NCBI RefSeq assembly: GCF_003269295.1 | Contig: NZ_QLTT01000003.1 | Location: 806,001-870,000 of the forward strand | Direction: 5' to 3' | DNA: 64,000 bases | Origin: Lentzea atacamensis | GTDB taxonomy: Bacteria > Actinomycetota > Actinomycetes > Mycobacteriales > Pseudonocardiaceae | Part shown: positions 51,362 through 59,895 of the stretch, piece by piece | Layout of the letters: every line of letters starts with the position of its first letter | How positions within the stretch are numbered: position 1 is the first letter of the stretch | The notes under the pieces: model-generated | Databases searched by the model: none | Told to the model about the DNA's origin: nothing | The model's input: only the letters and a program-made list of their open reading frames with translations | Made by a program: the position numbers and the translations under genes

Positions 51362-52486
51362 GTGTCCCATCGTTATCGCATAGCGGTCATCCCTGGCGAC
51401 GGCATCGGCCGTGAGGTCGTCCCGGAGGGGGTGCGGTGCCTGGCGGCCGCAGCCCAGGCCCATGGGTTCGAGTTCGAGATCGCCGAGTTCGACTTCGCCT
51501 GCGCGGACTACTGGCTGCGGCACGGCGAGATGCTGCCGCCGGACTGGCGGGAGGTGCTCGGCGGCTTCGACGCGATCTTCTTCGGCGCGGTCGGGTGGCC
51601 GGAGGTGGTGCCCGACCACGTGTCGCTGTGGGGCAGCCTCCTGCAGCTCCGCCGCGGTTTCGACCAGTACGTCAACCTGCGGCCGGTCCGGCTGTTGCGT
51701 GGCGTGCGCAGCCCGCTGCGCGATCGGCAGCCGGGCGACATCGACTTCCTCGTCGTCCGCGAGAACACCGAGGGCGAGTACTCCAGCATCGGCGGCCGGA
51801 TCTTCGAGGGCACCGACCGTGAAACGGTGGTGCAGGAGACCGTGATGACCCGGATCGGAGTGGACCGGGTGCTGCGCTACGCGTTCGACCTCGCCGCCGC
51901 CCGCCCGCGCAAGCACCTGACGTGGGCGACCAAGAGCAACGGCATCTCCATCACGATGCCGTACTGGGACGAGCGCGCGACCGCGATGGCGCAGCGGTAC
52001 CCGGACGTGACCGCGGACAAGGACCACATCGACATCCTCACGGCCAAGTTCGTCCTGCGGCCCCAGCAGTACGACGTCGTGGTCGCCAGCAACCTCTTCG
52101 GCGACATCCTTTCCGACCTCGGACCGGCGTGCGCCGGCACCATCGGGATCGCCCCGAGCGCCAACATCAACCCGGACCGCACCTGGCCGAGCCTGTTCGA
52201 ACCGGTCCACGGCTCGGCCCCGGACATCGCCGGACGCGGGATCGCCAACCCGGTCGGGCAAATCTGGAGTGGCGCCATGATGCTCGACCACCTCGGTGAA
52301 CCGGCCGCCGCGGCGCAGGTCGTGGCCGCGATCGAGACCGTGCTCGACGAGCGGCCGGAAGTGCTCACTCCCGACCTCGGCGGTTCCGGGACGACCGAGG
52401 GCCTGGGCACGGCGATCGCCGCCGAGATCGCTGCCGGGGATTCCCGACAGCGCGGCACGCACCCGGAAGCGACCGCCACGTCATGA
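51362..52486 (+). CDS. Tartrate dehydrogenase / D-malate dehydrogenase (decarboxylating)
   Basis: The 374-residue protein belongs to the isopropylmalate dehydrogenase family: IAVIPGDGIGREVVPEG, then WGSLLQLRRGFDQYVNLRPVRLL, VVRENTEGEYSS, and NLFGDILSDLGPACAGTIGI with metal-binding Asp residues. The WGSLL and FEGTDRETVVQETVMTR segments fit tartrate/D-malate dehydrogenases rather than LeuB. It oxidises D-malate or tartrate with NAD, releasing CO2. GTG at 51362 follows AGGAACG. It is divergent from a LysR gene. Confidence 0.88.
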   Translation: MSHRYRIAVIPGDGIGREVVPEGVRCLAAAAQAHGFEFEIAEFDFACADYWLRHGEMLPPDWREVLGGFDAIFFGAVGWPEVVPDHVSLWGSLLQLRRGFDQYVNLRPVRLLRGVRSPLRDRQPGDIDFLVVRENTEGEYSSIGGRIFEGTDRETVVQETVMTRIGVDRVLRYAFDLAAARPRKHLTWATKSNGISITMPYWDERATAMAQRYPDVTADKDHIDILTAKFVLRPQQYDVVVASNLFGDILSDLGPACAGTIGIAPSANINPDRTWPSLFEPVHGSAPDIAGRGIANPVGQIWSGAMMLDHLGEPAAAAQVVAAIETVLDERPEVLTPDLGGSGTTEGLGTAIAAEIAAGDSRQRGTHPEATATS

Positions 52487-52494
52487 CCCCGTAA

Positions 52495-53127
52495 GTCGCC
52501 GACCCGATCGGCCTGGAGATCCGGTGGGACCGGCTCACCGCCGCGACCGACGAGGCCGCGTCGACGGTGCCGGGCAGGGCGTTCTCGACGATCATCCGCG
52601 AATCCAAGGACTACACGGGCGTCCCGATGGATCGTCGGGGACGCACCGTGGCGGAGTCGCGAGCCGGTATCCCCGGCTTCGCGGCCCGGATGAGCTCGCT
52701 GACCGCCTTGGTGCTGGACAGGTCCCGGCCGGGGATTGGCAGGACGGCGACTGCGTCATCACCAACGACCCGTGGATCGCGACGGGGCACCTGCCCGACA
52801 TCGCCATGATCACGCCGATCGTCCACCGAGGCGCGCTTGTCGGCTTCGCCGGTCAACTGGCGGCACTCGGCACAACTGCCCGGCCACGAGGTCTCCCCGG
52901 GATGTGTACCCCTCGACGGCGACCCCCAGCGCGGCGTGCGCGACGTCTCGATCCCCATGTACGGCTGGCTCCAGGCGACGGTCTGGGACCGGTACCGCCT
53001 GCGGCCGGGAACGGAGATCACCGGCCCGGCGGTCCTCGAAGAGCGTGAGTCCTCGTGCTGGTTCGGACCGGAGTGCTGCCTCCGGGTCGACTCCGATCTG
53101 ACGCTCCTCGTCGGCGTCGAGCGGTGA
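52495..53127 (+). pseudogene. Hydantoinase/oxoprolinase B-to-A fusion relic
   Basis: The first part matches the HyuB N-terminus: DPIGLEIRWDRLTAATDEA, GRAFSTIIRESKDYTGVP, then after a frameshift GDCVITNDPWIATGHLPDIA. The last part, in a third frame (VWDRYRLRPGTEITGPAVLE to the final stop), matches the C-terminus of HyuA. A large deletion has joined the two ends, and two frameshifts remain. An intact hydantoinase-type operon was therefore once part of this catabolic region. Confidence 0.7.
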
Positions 53128-53133
53128 CGGCGG

Positions 53134-53883
53134 TCAGGACCCGGCTACGGGAGCCGATGCCGCCGCCGACGGGGCGGAACCGGCGAGCAGATCGCCGAGT
53201 CCGCCGCGGGCGTCCTCGATCACGAGCGCCTCGGCCGTCGCCGAGTCACCCACCCGCAGCGCCCGGACGAGCGCCCGGTGGCTCGCGTAGCGATCGAGGC
53301 CGAACCGGTCGTCCTCGCTGATCCGTTCGATGAGCCGGGACCGCCGCTCCGGCCACGAGAACACCCGCGTCTGGTCGAGCAGGCGCACGAGCACGGGATT
53401 GCCGGCGCAGGACTCGACGACGGCGTTGAAGCGCTGCATGGCGTCGAGCAGCCGGCCCAGGTGCCTCGCCATCTCCTGCCCGGCCTTGTGCCGTTGCTGG
53501 ATGAGGATGAGCAGGTCGTCGGCCTCGTCGAGGATGGCGTCGAGATGGTCCAGTTGCGCTGGGGTCGCGTGCCGTGCGGCGAAGCGGGCCACCATCCCGC
53601 GCAGGGCCACTTCGACCTCGGCGAGGTCCTGTATCGCGACGTCCCCGACCGTCGTCACCTGGACCGACCGCGGTCCGGTCCGTTCGAGCAGGCCGTCCTG
53701 CTCGAGCCGCCGGATGGCCTCGCGCACCGGCGTCGGGCTGACCGACAACCGCTCGGCGAGCCCGCGTTCGGTGACTTTCTGCCCTGGGCGCAGTTCGCCG
53801 GTCGTGATCGCGGCGCGGAGGGCGCGGTACGCGCGGTCGGCCAGTGTGTCGGTCGTCAGTCCTGTCAGGTTGTCCCCCGCCAT
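53134..53883 (-). CDS. GntR/FadR-type (FCD) transcriptional regulator
   Basis: The 249-residue protein has a GntR winged helix (ADRAYRALRAAITTGELRPGQKVTERGLAERLSVSPTPVREAIRRLEQDGLL) and an all-helical FCD effector domain of about 170 residues. The effector domain carries the expected Asp/His metal-site pattern (DEADDLLILIQQRH to SHRALVRAL). FCD regulators usually repress transport and catabolic genes until an organic acid binds. It is divergent from the MFS transporter, with palindromes in the gap. Confidence 0.9.
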   Translation of the reverse strand: MAGDNLTGLTTDTLADRAYRALRAAITTGELRPGQKVTERGLAERLSVSPTPVREAIRRLEQDGLLERTGPRSVQVTTVGDVAIQDLAEVEVALRGMVARFAARHATPAQLDHLDAILDEADDLLILIQQRHKAGQEMARHLGRLLDAMQRFNAVVESCAGNPVLVRLLDQTRVFSWPERRSRLIERISEDDRFGLDRYASHRALVRALRVGDSATAEALVIEDARGGLGDLLAGSAPSAAASAPVAGS

Positions 53884-53897
53884 GCGGCCAGTCTATC

Positions 53898-53945
53898 TGC
53901 CATGGCAAGGTCGCTATGACACTCTTGACCATCTTGCTATAGCAA
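53898..53945. promoter_or_regulatory. Candidate GntR operators in the divergent promoter
   Basis: TTGCTATAGCAA at 53934-53945 is a perfect 12-base palindrome, and TGCCATGGCA at 53898-53907 is a related one sharing TGCnATnGCA. They lie between the GntR gene and the transporter operon. Confidence 0.55.
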
Positions 53946-53998
53946 AAGTAGTGTGACCGCTGCCGCCAACGCGGGTGGTGAAGAGAATGAGGTGCCCG

Positions 53999-55273
53999 AT
54001 GGCGGCGACGCTGCCCACACAGCGCCCACGAACGGGGCGGATCACGTTCTTCGTGGCCCTGGCGGTTTTCGCGCAGGAGTCCACGTGGAACCTCTACGAT
54101 TCACAGGTTCCACCGCTGCTGCGCGAGCACATCGGCAGTGCCGCGCTCGTCGGCCTGCTCATGGGCATGGACAACCTGCTCGGCATCTTCGTCCAGCCGT
54201 GGATGGGCAACCGGTCGGACAACACCCGTACGTCGTGGGGCAGGCGCGTCCCCTATCTCGTCGTGGGGATGCCGCTGGCGGCACTGTTGTTCGTCGCCAT
54301 CCCGCACACCGCGGCCTCGCTGCTCCTGCTGATCCTGGTGATGTTCAGTTACGCGCTCGTGGCGAACTCGTTCAAGCCGATCGCCGAAGCCCTGCTCCCG
54401 GACTTCATCGGACCCGAGCGGCGGAGCCGGGCCAACGCGGCGGTCAAGATCGCCGCGAGTCTCACGGTGATCGTCGCTGCCTTGATCAGCATCTTCCTGG
54501 TCGACGACCATCCGAAGCTGTCGTTCGCGATTCCCGCGGTCCTGATGGTGGCCTCCGTGGCCCTGCTCGGCGCGAAGGTGCGGGACAGCCGGTCTCCGGC
54601 CTACCAGGCGGCACTGGCGGAGGATCGCGAGCGGGACGGTGCGGAGGCATCCAAGGTCCGCGTGCGGAGCATCGTGCTCGACATCGTGCGGGACCCGAAC
54701 CACAGCAGGCTGGTGCTCATCTTGTCGATCGTGCTCTTCGGGGGTGCGTGGGCCGCTTCGCGTTCGCTCGTCACGCCGTACGGCATGGAGGCGTTGCACC
54801 TGTCCCGCGGTGATGCGGGCGGGCTGACCCTTCCCAGCGGGGTGGCCTTCATCGTGGCCGCTTATCCGGTGGCGATGCTCGCCGAACGCTTCGGCCGCCT
54901 GCGGGTGATGATGGCCGGGATGGCGGTGTTCGCGGCCGCCATGGTCTTCGGCACCGCGGTGCAGACTGCCACCGGCACCGTCATCGCCCTGTGCCTGGCG
55001 GCCGCGGGCGCGTCCTCGTTCCTGGTCAACGCGGTTGTCGTGCTGTGGAACCTCGCCCCGTCCGACCGCGTGGTCGGGACCTACACCGGTCTCTACACCG
55101 TCGGGTGGGCGAGCGGCGGGTTCCTCGGGCCGGCGCTGGTCGGCGGCATGGTCGACCTGACCGGCTGGCCGCTGATGCCGCTCGACGTGGCGATCGTCGC
55201 GCTCCTCGCCGTGCTGGCGGTCGCCCGCGTCAGTGCGTTGCAGCGCCGGTCCTCCGTCAGCCGCGCGCTGTGA
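53999..55273 (+). CDS. MFS transporter
   Basis: The 424-residue protein has about 12 hydrophobic helices. Its N-terminal half resembles sugar-cation/SLC45-type carriers (ITFFVALAVFAQESTWNLYDSQ, then GMDNLLGIFVQPWMGNRSDNTRTSWGRRVPY, the loop-2/3 motif). GAGG lies 6 bases before the ATG. As first gene of the unit regulated by the divergent GntR, it probably imports the substrate of the downstream enzymes. Confidence 0.85.
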   Translation: MAATLPTQRPRTGRITFFVALAVFAQESTWNLYDSQVPPLLREHIGSAALVGLLMGMDNLLGIFVQPWMGNRSDNTRTSWGRRVPYLVVGMPLAALLFVAIPHTAASLLLLILVMFSYALVANSFKPIAEALLPDFIGPERRSRANAAVKIAASLTVIVAALISIFLVDDHPKLSFAIPAVLMVASVALLGAKVRDSRSPAYQAALAEDRERDGAEASKVRVRSIVLDIVRDPNHSRLVLILSIVLFGGAWAASRSLVTPYGMEALHLSRGDAGGLTLPSGVAFIVAAYPVAMLAERFGRLRVMMAGMAVFAAAMVFGTAVQTATGTVIALCLAAAGASSFLVNAVVVLWNLAPSDRVVGTYTGLYTVGWASGGFLGPALVGGMVDLTGWPLMPLDVAIVALLAVLAVARVSALQRRSSVSRAL

Positions 55274-55299
55274 CGACTCCCGACCCGAGAGAGGAACAT

Positions 55300-57657
55300 G
55301 TGACTCACCGCGTGCTGATCACCACCGACTACCTCCGCCCCGGCGACGAGGTCGACCAGTACCTGAGACGCTCCGGGCTGGAAACCGTGCACCTGCCCAT
55401 GACCGGCCGGCGCGATCCCGAACAGCTCGTGGCGGCGCTCGCTGGCATCGACGCCGCGTTGGTGGCCCACGAAGCCCTGACCGCCGACGTCCTCGCCCGG
55501 GCGCCCCGGCTGCGGGTCGTCGTGCGGACCGGCGTGGGCTACGACTCGATCGACGTCGCCGCCGCGACCCGGCTGGGGATCAGCGTGAGCAACCTGCCTG
55601 GCGTCAACGCCAACGCGGTAGCCGAGTACACGATCGGTCTGTTGCTCGCGGGAGCCCGTCGTCTGATGCAGTCCGCTGCCGGTGTGGCGCGCGGGGACTG
55701 GCCGCGCGAGGACGGACACGAACTGCGGGGATCGACCCTCGGGCTCATCGGTTACGGGGCTTCGGCGCGGGCGGTGGTGCCGTTGGCCCGTGCCTTCGGC
55801 ATGACGGTCGTCTGCACCACCAACGTGCCAACGCGGCTCCGGAGCGACCCCGCGGTCCGGTTCGTGGACCTGCCCGAACTGCTGGCCACCGCCGACTACG
55901 TCTCGGTGCACACGTCGCTCACCGAACGGACCCGAGGCCTGCTGGGCGAATCGGCGTTCAAGCAGATGAAGCCGACCGCGCTGCTGGTCAACACCGCCAG
56001 AGGAGCCATCGTCGACGAGGAAGCTCTCGCCGCGGCCGTGCGGGCGGGAGAAATCGCGGGTGCCGCGCTCGACGTCGCGAGTGAGGAGCCGCTTCCGCCC
56101 GGCAGCCCGCTGCGCGGCGTGGACGGCATCGTCGTCTACTCCCACCTGGCCGGACAGACCGCCGAGGCACGCGCCGCCGCGGGCCGCCGAGGAGCCGAGG
56201 AACTGGTGGCGGCTCTCGCCGGCCGGGCCCAGTTCGTCGTGAACTCCCACGATCACCAGGAGACAAAGGGCAACATGCACAACGAACCGGTGAAGTCCGT
56301 CCGGGTCCTGTCGCCGAGCGGCATGCTCGGCGCCGGCTGGGACCATGCGACGATCGAACGCGGCATCGCACTGGGTGCCGACGTGATCAGCATCGACGGC
56401 GGGTCCACCGACTCCGGTCCCTACTACCTCGGGTCGGCAACCCCCAAGACGACGGCCAAGGCGGTGGCCCGTGACCTGCGCAGCCTGCTGACGGCCGCCG
56501 CCGGCGCGGGCATCCCCGTGATCGTGGGCTCCTGCGGCACGAGCGGAACCGACAGCGGTGTCGACTGGGTCGCCGGGATCGTCGCCGAGGTGATGGCGTC
56601 CGAAGGCCTGGACCTGAAGGTTGCGAAGATCTACAGCGAGCAGGACGCGTCCCTCCTGAAGGAGCACCTCGACGCGGGCCGGGTGCACCCGCTGCCACCC
56701 CTGGGACCGCTGCGGGCCGAGACGCTCGAAAGCTGCACCCACATCGTCGGCGTGATGGGGCACGAGCCGATCGTCGAGGCGCTCCGCGCGGGCGCCCAGG
56801 TCGTGCTCGCCGGCCGTGCCACCGACACGGCGCTGGCAGCCGCCTACCCGCTCATGAAGGGGATGCCGGCCGGGCCCACGTGGCACGCCGCCAAGATCGT
56901 CGAGTGCGGCGGCCAGTGCACCAGCAACCCGCGTGCGGGCGGTGTCCTCGCCACCATCGACGCTGGCGGTTTCACCATCGAGCCGCTCGACCCCACGGCG
57001 GCGTGCACGCCGATCCTGGTGGCCGCCCACATGCTCTACGAGACCGTGAACCCGTTCGAGATGCGGGAGCCCGACGGCGTCCTCGACGTCCGTGACGCGC
57101 GGTACATCGCGATCGACGACCGGATCGTCCGGGTCGAGGGGTCGAACTTCCACGTCGCCGACCAGTACACGATCAAGCTGGAGGGCGCCCGGATCACCGG
57201 CTACGAGACCATGTCGTTCTCGGCGATCCGCGACCCGCTCGTCCTCGGCGACATCGACGCCTGGGCGGACCTGATGCGTGCGACGATCAGCCAGCGGGTG
57301 CGCCACACGCTGGGCCTGGCGGACGACGAGTACGCCTTCGACCTGCGCCTCTACGGTCACAACGCGGTGCTGGGCGACCTCGAGCCGGAGAGCGGGCCGC
57401 CGCGCGAGGTGGGCGTGATGCTGCTCGTCAACGCGCCCGACCAGGCGACGGCGACGGCGGTCGCCAAGGTCGCCAACCCGCTGATGCTGCACCTGCCGAC
57501 GCCGGGGATGGACTACCTGCCGAGCTTCGCGTTCGCGTCCTCGCCGGCCGAGGTCGAGCGCGGCGCGGCGTACGAGTTCGTGCTGAACCACGTCGTCGAC
57601 TGCGACAGCCCGATGAGCCTGTTCCGGATGCAGATCGGGGAGAAGACCGATGCCTGA
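55300..57657 (+). CDS. D-2-hydroxyacid dehydrogenase joined in frame to an AtuA-like (DUF1446) protein
   Basis: One open frame of 785 codons carries two complete proteins. Residues 1 to about 320 are a D-2-hydroxyacid dehydrogenase: LRVVVRTGVGYDSIDVAAA, GLIGYGASARAVVPLA (nucleotide loop), NTARGAIVDEEAL, and SHLAGQT at the active-site His. Residues 326-785, from an ATG at 56275 with AAAGGG upstream, are an AtuA-like protein (VRVLSPSGMLGAGWDHATIERGIA, ISIDGGSTDSGPYYLG, CGGQCTSNPRAGG). No stop separates them. Either a real fusion is made or AtuA is also started internally. AtuA-like proteins act on branched or hydroxy acyl compounds by an unresolved reaction. Confidence 0.8.
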   Translation: MTHRVLITTDYLRPGDEVDQYLRRSGLETVHLPMTGRRDPEQLVAALAGIDAALVAHEALTADVLARAPRLRVVVRTGVGYDSIDVAAATRLGISVSNLPGVNANAVAEYTIGLLLAGARRLMQSAAGVARGDWPREDGHELRGSTLGLIGYGASARAVVPLARAFGMTVVCTTNVPTRLRSDPAVRFVDLPELLATADYVSVHTSLTERTRGLLGESAFKQMKPTALLVNTARGAIVDEEALAAAVRAGEIAGAALDVASEEPLPPGSPLRGVDGIVVYSHLAGQTAEARAAAGRRGAEELVAALAGRAQFVVNSHDHQETKGNMHNEPVKSVRVLSPSGMLGAGWDHATIERGIALGADVISIDGGSTDSGPYYLGSATPKTTAKAVARDLRSLLTAAAGAGIPVIVGSCGTSGTDSGVDWVAGIVAEVMASEGLDLKVAKIYSEQDASLLKEHLDAGRVHPLPPLGPLRAETLESCTHIVGVMGHEPIVEALRAGAQVVLAGRATDTALAAAYPLMKGMPAGPTWHAAKIVECGGQCTSNPRAGGVLATIDAGGFTIEPLDPTAACTPILVAAHMLYETVNPFEMREPDGVLDVRDARYIAIDDRIVRVEGSNFHVADQYTIKLEGARITGYETMSFSAIRDPLVLGDIDAWADLMRATISQRVRHTLGLADDEYAFDLRLYGHNAVLGDLEPESGPPREVGVMLLVNAPDQATATAVAKVANPLMLHLPTPGMDYLPSFAFASSPAEVERGAAYEFVLNHVVDCDSPMSLFRMQIGEKTDA

Positions 57658-57985
57658 GACCACCCTGGCCGACCTCGCCCACGAGGTCCGGTCCAAGAAC
57701 GCCGGCCCGTTCTGGGTCACCATGGAGCTGTTCCTGCGCGACGCCGACGGCTACCGGATCGCCGCGGACGAGTCCTTCCTGAACGAACGCGTGATCGCGG
57801 AGCTCTACCGGGTCGAGGAAGGCACGATCCAGATCTTCCGCATCCCGTCGCTCAACGTCGTCAAGATCTCCTTCCCGCGCCCGGTCAGCCAGGGATCACT
57901 GCACGACCGCGACATGCACGCCGGCCAGCACCACGTCCCGCTCGCGCGGATGCCGGTCCGGCAGCCGGCCGATCATGATCGCTGA
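57650..57985 (+). CDS. DUF4387 protein, partner of AtuA
   Basis: The 111-residue protein has the family text LADLAHEVRSKNAGPFWVTMELFL, VKISFPRPVSQGSLHDRDMHAGQHHVPLA. DUF4387 is found next to, or fused with, AtuA-type proteins and probably forms a complex with them. Its ATG overlaps the AtuA end by 8 bases and its stop overlaps the next reading frame by 11, consistent with one operon. Confidence 0.85.
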   Translation: MPETTLADLAHEVRSKNAGPFWVTMELFLRDADGYRIAADESFLNERVIAELYRVEEGTIQIFRIPSLNVVKISFPRPVSQGSLHDRDMHAGQHHVPLARMPVRQPADHDR

Positions 57986-59026
57986 CGACCTCGGGTCCTG
58001 GGCAGCCGCACTGTGTTTCGACGATCTCAGCGAGCACGCGGTCCACACGGTCCGCCAACGTTTCGTCGACACCCTCGCTGCGGGCTCGGTGCGTTCCACG
58101 CCGAGCCGAGCCGGGCGGCACGACGTCTCGCCCGTGCCCTTCCCCTGGGACCGTCCACAGCGCTGGGCACGAGTGACCGCACCACCGCGGACGTCGCCGC
58201 GTTCGTCAACGGGACCATGGTGCGGTACCTGGACTTCAACGACGGCTACATCGGCCTGGAGCCGGGGCACCCCAGTGACAACATCCCGGCGTGCCTGGCG
58301 GTCGCCGAGGCCGAAGGGCGCACCGGTCGTGACCTGGTCACCGCCGTCGCGCTCGGCTACGAGGTCCAGGTCCAGCTGCAGGACGCCGCAAACCTCTACC
58401 GCCGCGGATGGGACCACGTGAACTACGTGCTCGTGTCCGCCACCCTCGCCGCGGGCAAGCTCACGGGGCTCGACGCCGGGCAGCTCACCCAGGCGGTGAA
58501 CATCGCAATGAACGGGCACACATGGGCGGGACGATCCTGGGCAAGGACCCGGAGAAGTGGCGCCCCACCACTCGCGAGACCGCCGTCCACAGCCTTCCGT
58601 ACACAGTGGCCCGCGTGCTCGTCGACGGGGGAGCTGACGGTGTCCTCGTACGATCCGGACGCGCTCGCCGACCCCGCGGTCGCGGCATTGATGGCGCGCG
58701 TAGAAGTTCGAGGGGACCCCGTCCTCACGGCGATGTTGCCGGCTCGCATCCCCAACCGGGTCACCATCCGTCTCACCTCCGGCGACGAACTCGTCCGCGA
58801 GGTCCTCGACGCCCCCGGTGGGCACGGGACGCCGATGACCGACGAGCAGTTCGAAGAGAAGTTCACCGCCCTGGTAGCTCCGCTGACGTCGGCGGAGCGA
58901 TGCGGCCGGTTGCTCGACGAGATCTGGAACGTCGACCGCGCCCCAACCGTCACCGCCCTCACCGGCGCCCTGGTCGTTGTCGACGATCACCCGACACTGG
59001 ACGGACCTTCAAGGGAGACCTCGTGA
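57975..59026 (+). pseudogene. MmgE/PrpD-family (2-methylcitrate dehydratase-like) relic
   Basis: Pieces in order are LGSWAAALCFDDLSEHAVHTV, then in another frame FVNGTMVRYLDFNDGYIGLE and HPSDNIPACLAVAEAEGRTG. MGGTILGKDPEKWRPTTRETA appears in a third frame, and SYDPDALADPAVAALMARVEV returns to the second. These are the usual PrpD landmarks, but at least three frameshifts and a deletion of roughly 100 residues are present. The stop still overlaps the next gene's GTG, so the operon layout is preserved around a dead gene. Confidence 0.78.
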
Positions 59027-59832
59027 TCCGTGTCGCAGACCTGCCGGATGCGCACCCAGGCCGTCGGCTGCTGACCGGCCGCACACCCTTCTTCGTCGCA
59101 CCGACCGAGCCGCGCTGCAGTTACTGTCTCTACGCCCCCAGGGGCCGGGCCCCGGAGACCGAAATGTCAGTAGTGGTGGGCGTGCACGGCACTGGGCGCA
59201 ACGTGGGAGCGCTGCGCGAGGGGCTCATTCCCTTTGCCGAACGCCACAACCTCATCGTCGTGACACCACTGTTCCCGGCCGGCATCGACGATCCGGACGA
59301 CGTGCACAACTACAAGGCCATCGACGCCCACGGCATCCGGTTCGACCTGGTGCTGCTCGAAATCCTGGAGCAGGTCCGGGTCCGGTGGAACGCCCAGGTC
59401 GACAAGGTGATGCTGTGCGGGCACTCCGGTGGCGGCCAGTTCGCCCATCGATTCCTCTACCTGCACCCGGACCGGCTCGCCGCCGTCGCGGTCAGCGCAC
59501 CGGGCCGCGTGACTCTCCTCGACAACTCGCTCACCTGGCCGGAAGGCACCGGCGACAGCCAGCAGCGGTTCGGCATCACGGTGGAGCCTGAGGCGGTCGC
59601 CCGCGTGCCGGTGCTACTCGTCATCGGCAGCGAGGACGACGGGCGGGCCGACCTGGCCGCCACGGGCTACCCGGGCCGCAGCCGGCCGGAGCAGCTCGAC
59701 CGCCTGGCCGAAAGCCTGACAGGGCACGGAACCGTGACCCGGAAGGTCGAGGTCCCCGGGGTGGGCCACAGTGCCGCGGGAACGCAGCCGCCGATCGTCG
59801 ACTTCTTCGCCGGCTTGCTGGCCGACGCCTGA
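59023..59832 (+). CDS. Cytoplasmic alpha/beta hydrolase
   Basis: The 269-residue protein starts at a GTG overlapping the PrpD-relic stop. It has the oxyanion region VVVGVHGTGRN, the nucleophile elbow MLCGHSGGGQFAHR, an Asp in GSEDDGRADL and a His in PGVGHSAAG. The style is that of polyhydroxybutyrate-depolymerase-like and small-ester hydrolases. In the operon it could hydrolyse an ester or lactone feeding the dehydrogenase. No signal peptide is present. Confidence 0.8.
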   Translation: MIRVADLPDAHPGRRLLTGRTPFFVAPTEPRCSYCLYAPRGRAPETEMSVVVGVHGTGRNVGALREGLIPFAERHNLIVVTPLFPAGIDDPDDVHNYKAIDAHGIRFDLVLLEILEQVRVRWNAQVDKVMLCGHSGGGQFAHRFLYLHPDRLAAVAVSAPGRVTLLDNSLTWPEGTGDSQQRFGITVEPEAVARVPVLLVIGSEDDGRADLAATGYPGRSRPEQLDRLAESLTGHGTVTRKVEVPGVGHSAAGTQPPIVDFFAGLLADA

Positions 59833-59895
59833 CCCGCGGTTGTCACCTTCCGGAATATGCCACTGCCACACCAAAACATGAGGGAGCAAGTTCCT

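Noticed and set aside
55093..57723. An 876-residue minus-strand frame opposite the dehydrogenase/AtuA gene
   Set aside because: The plus strand carries clear conserved motifs throughout; the minus frame is His/Arg/Gly-rich and matches nothing.
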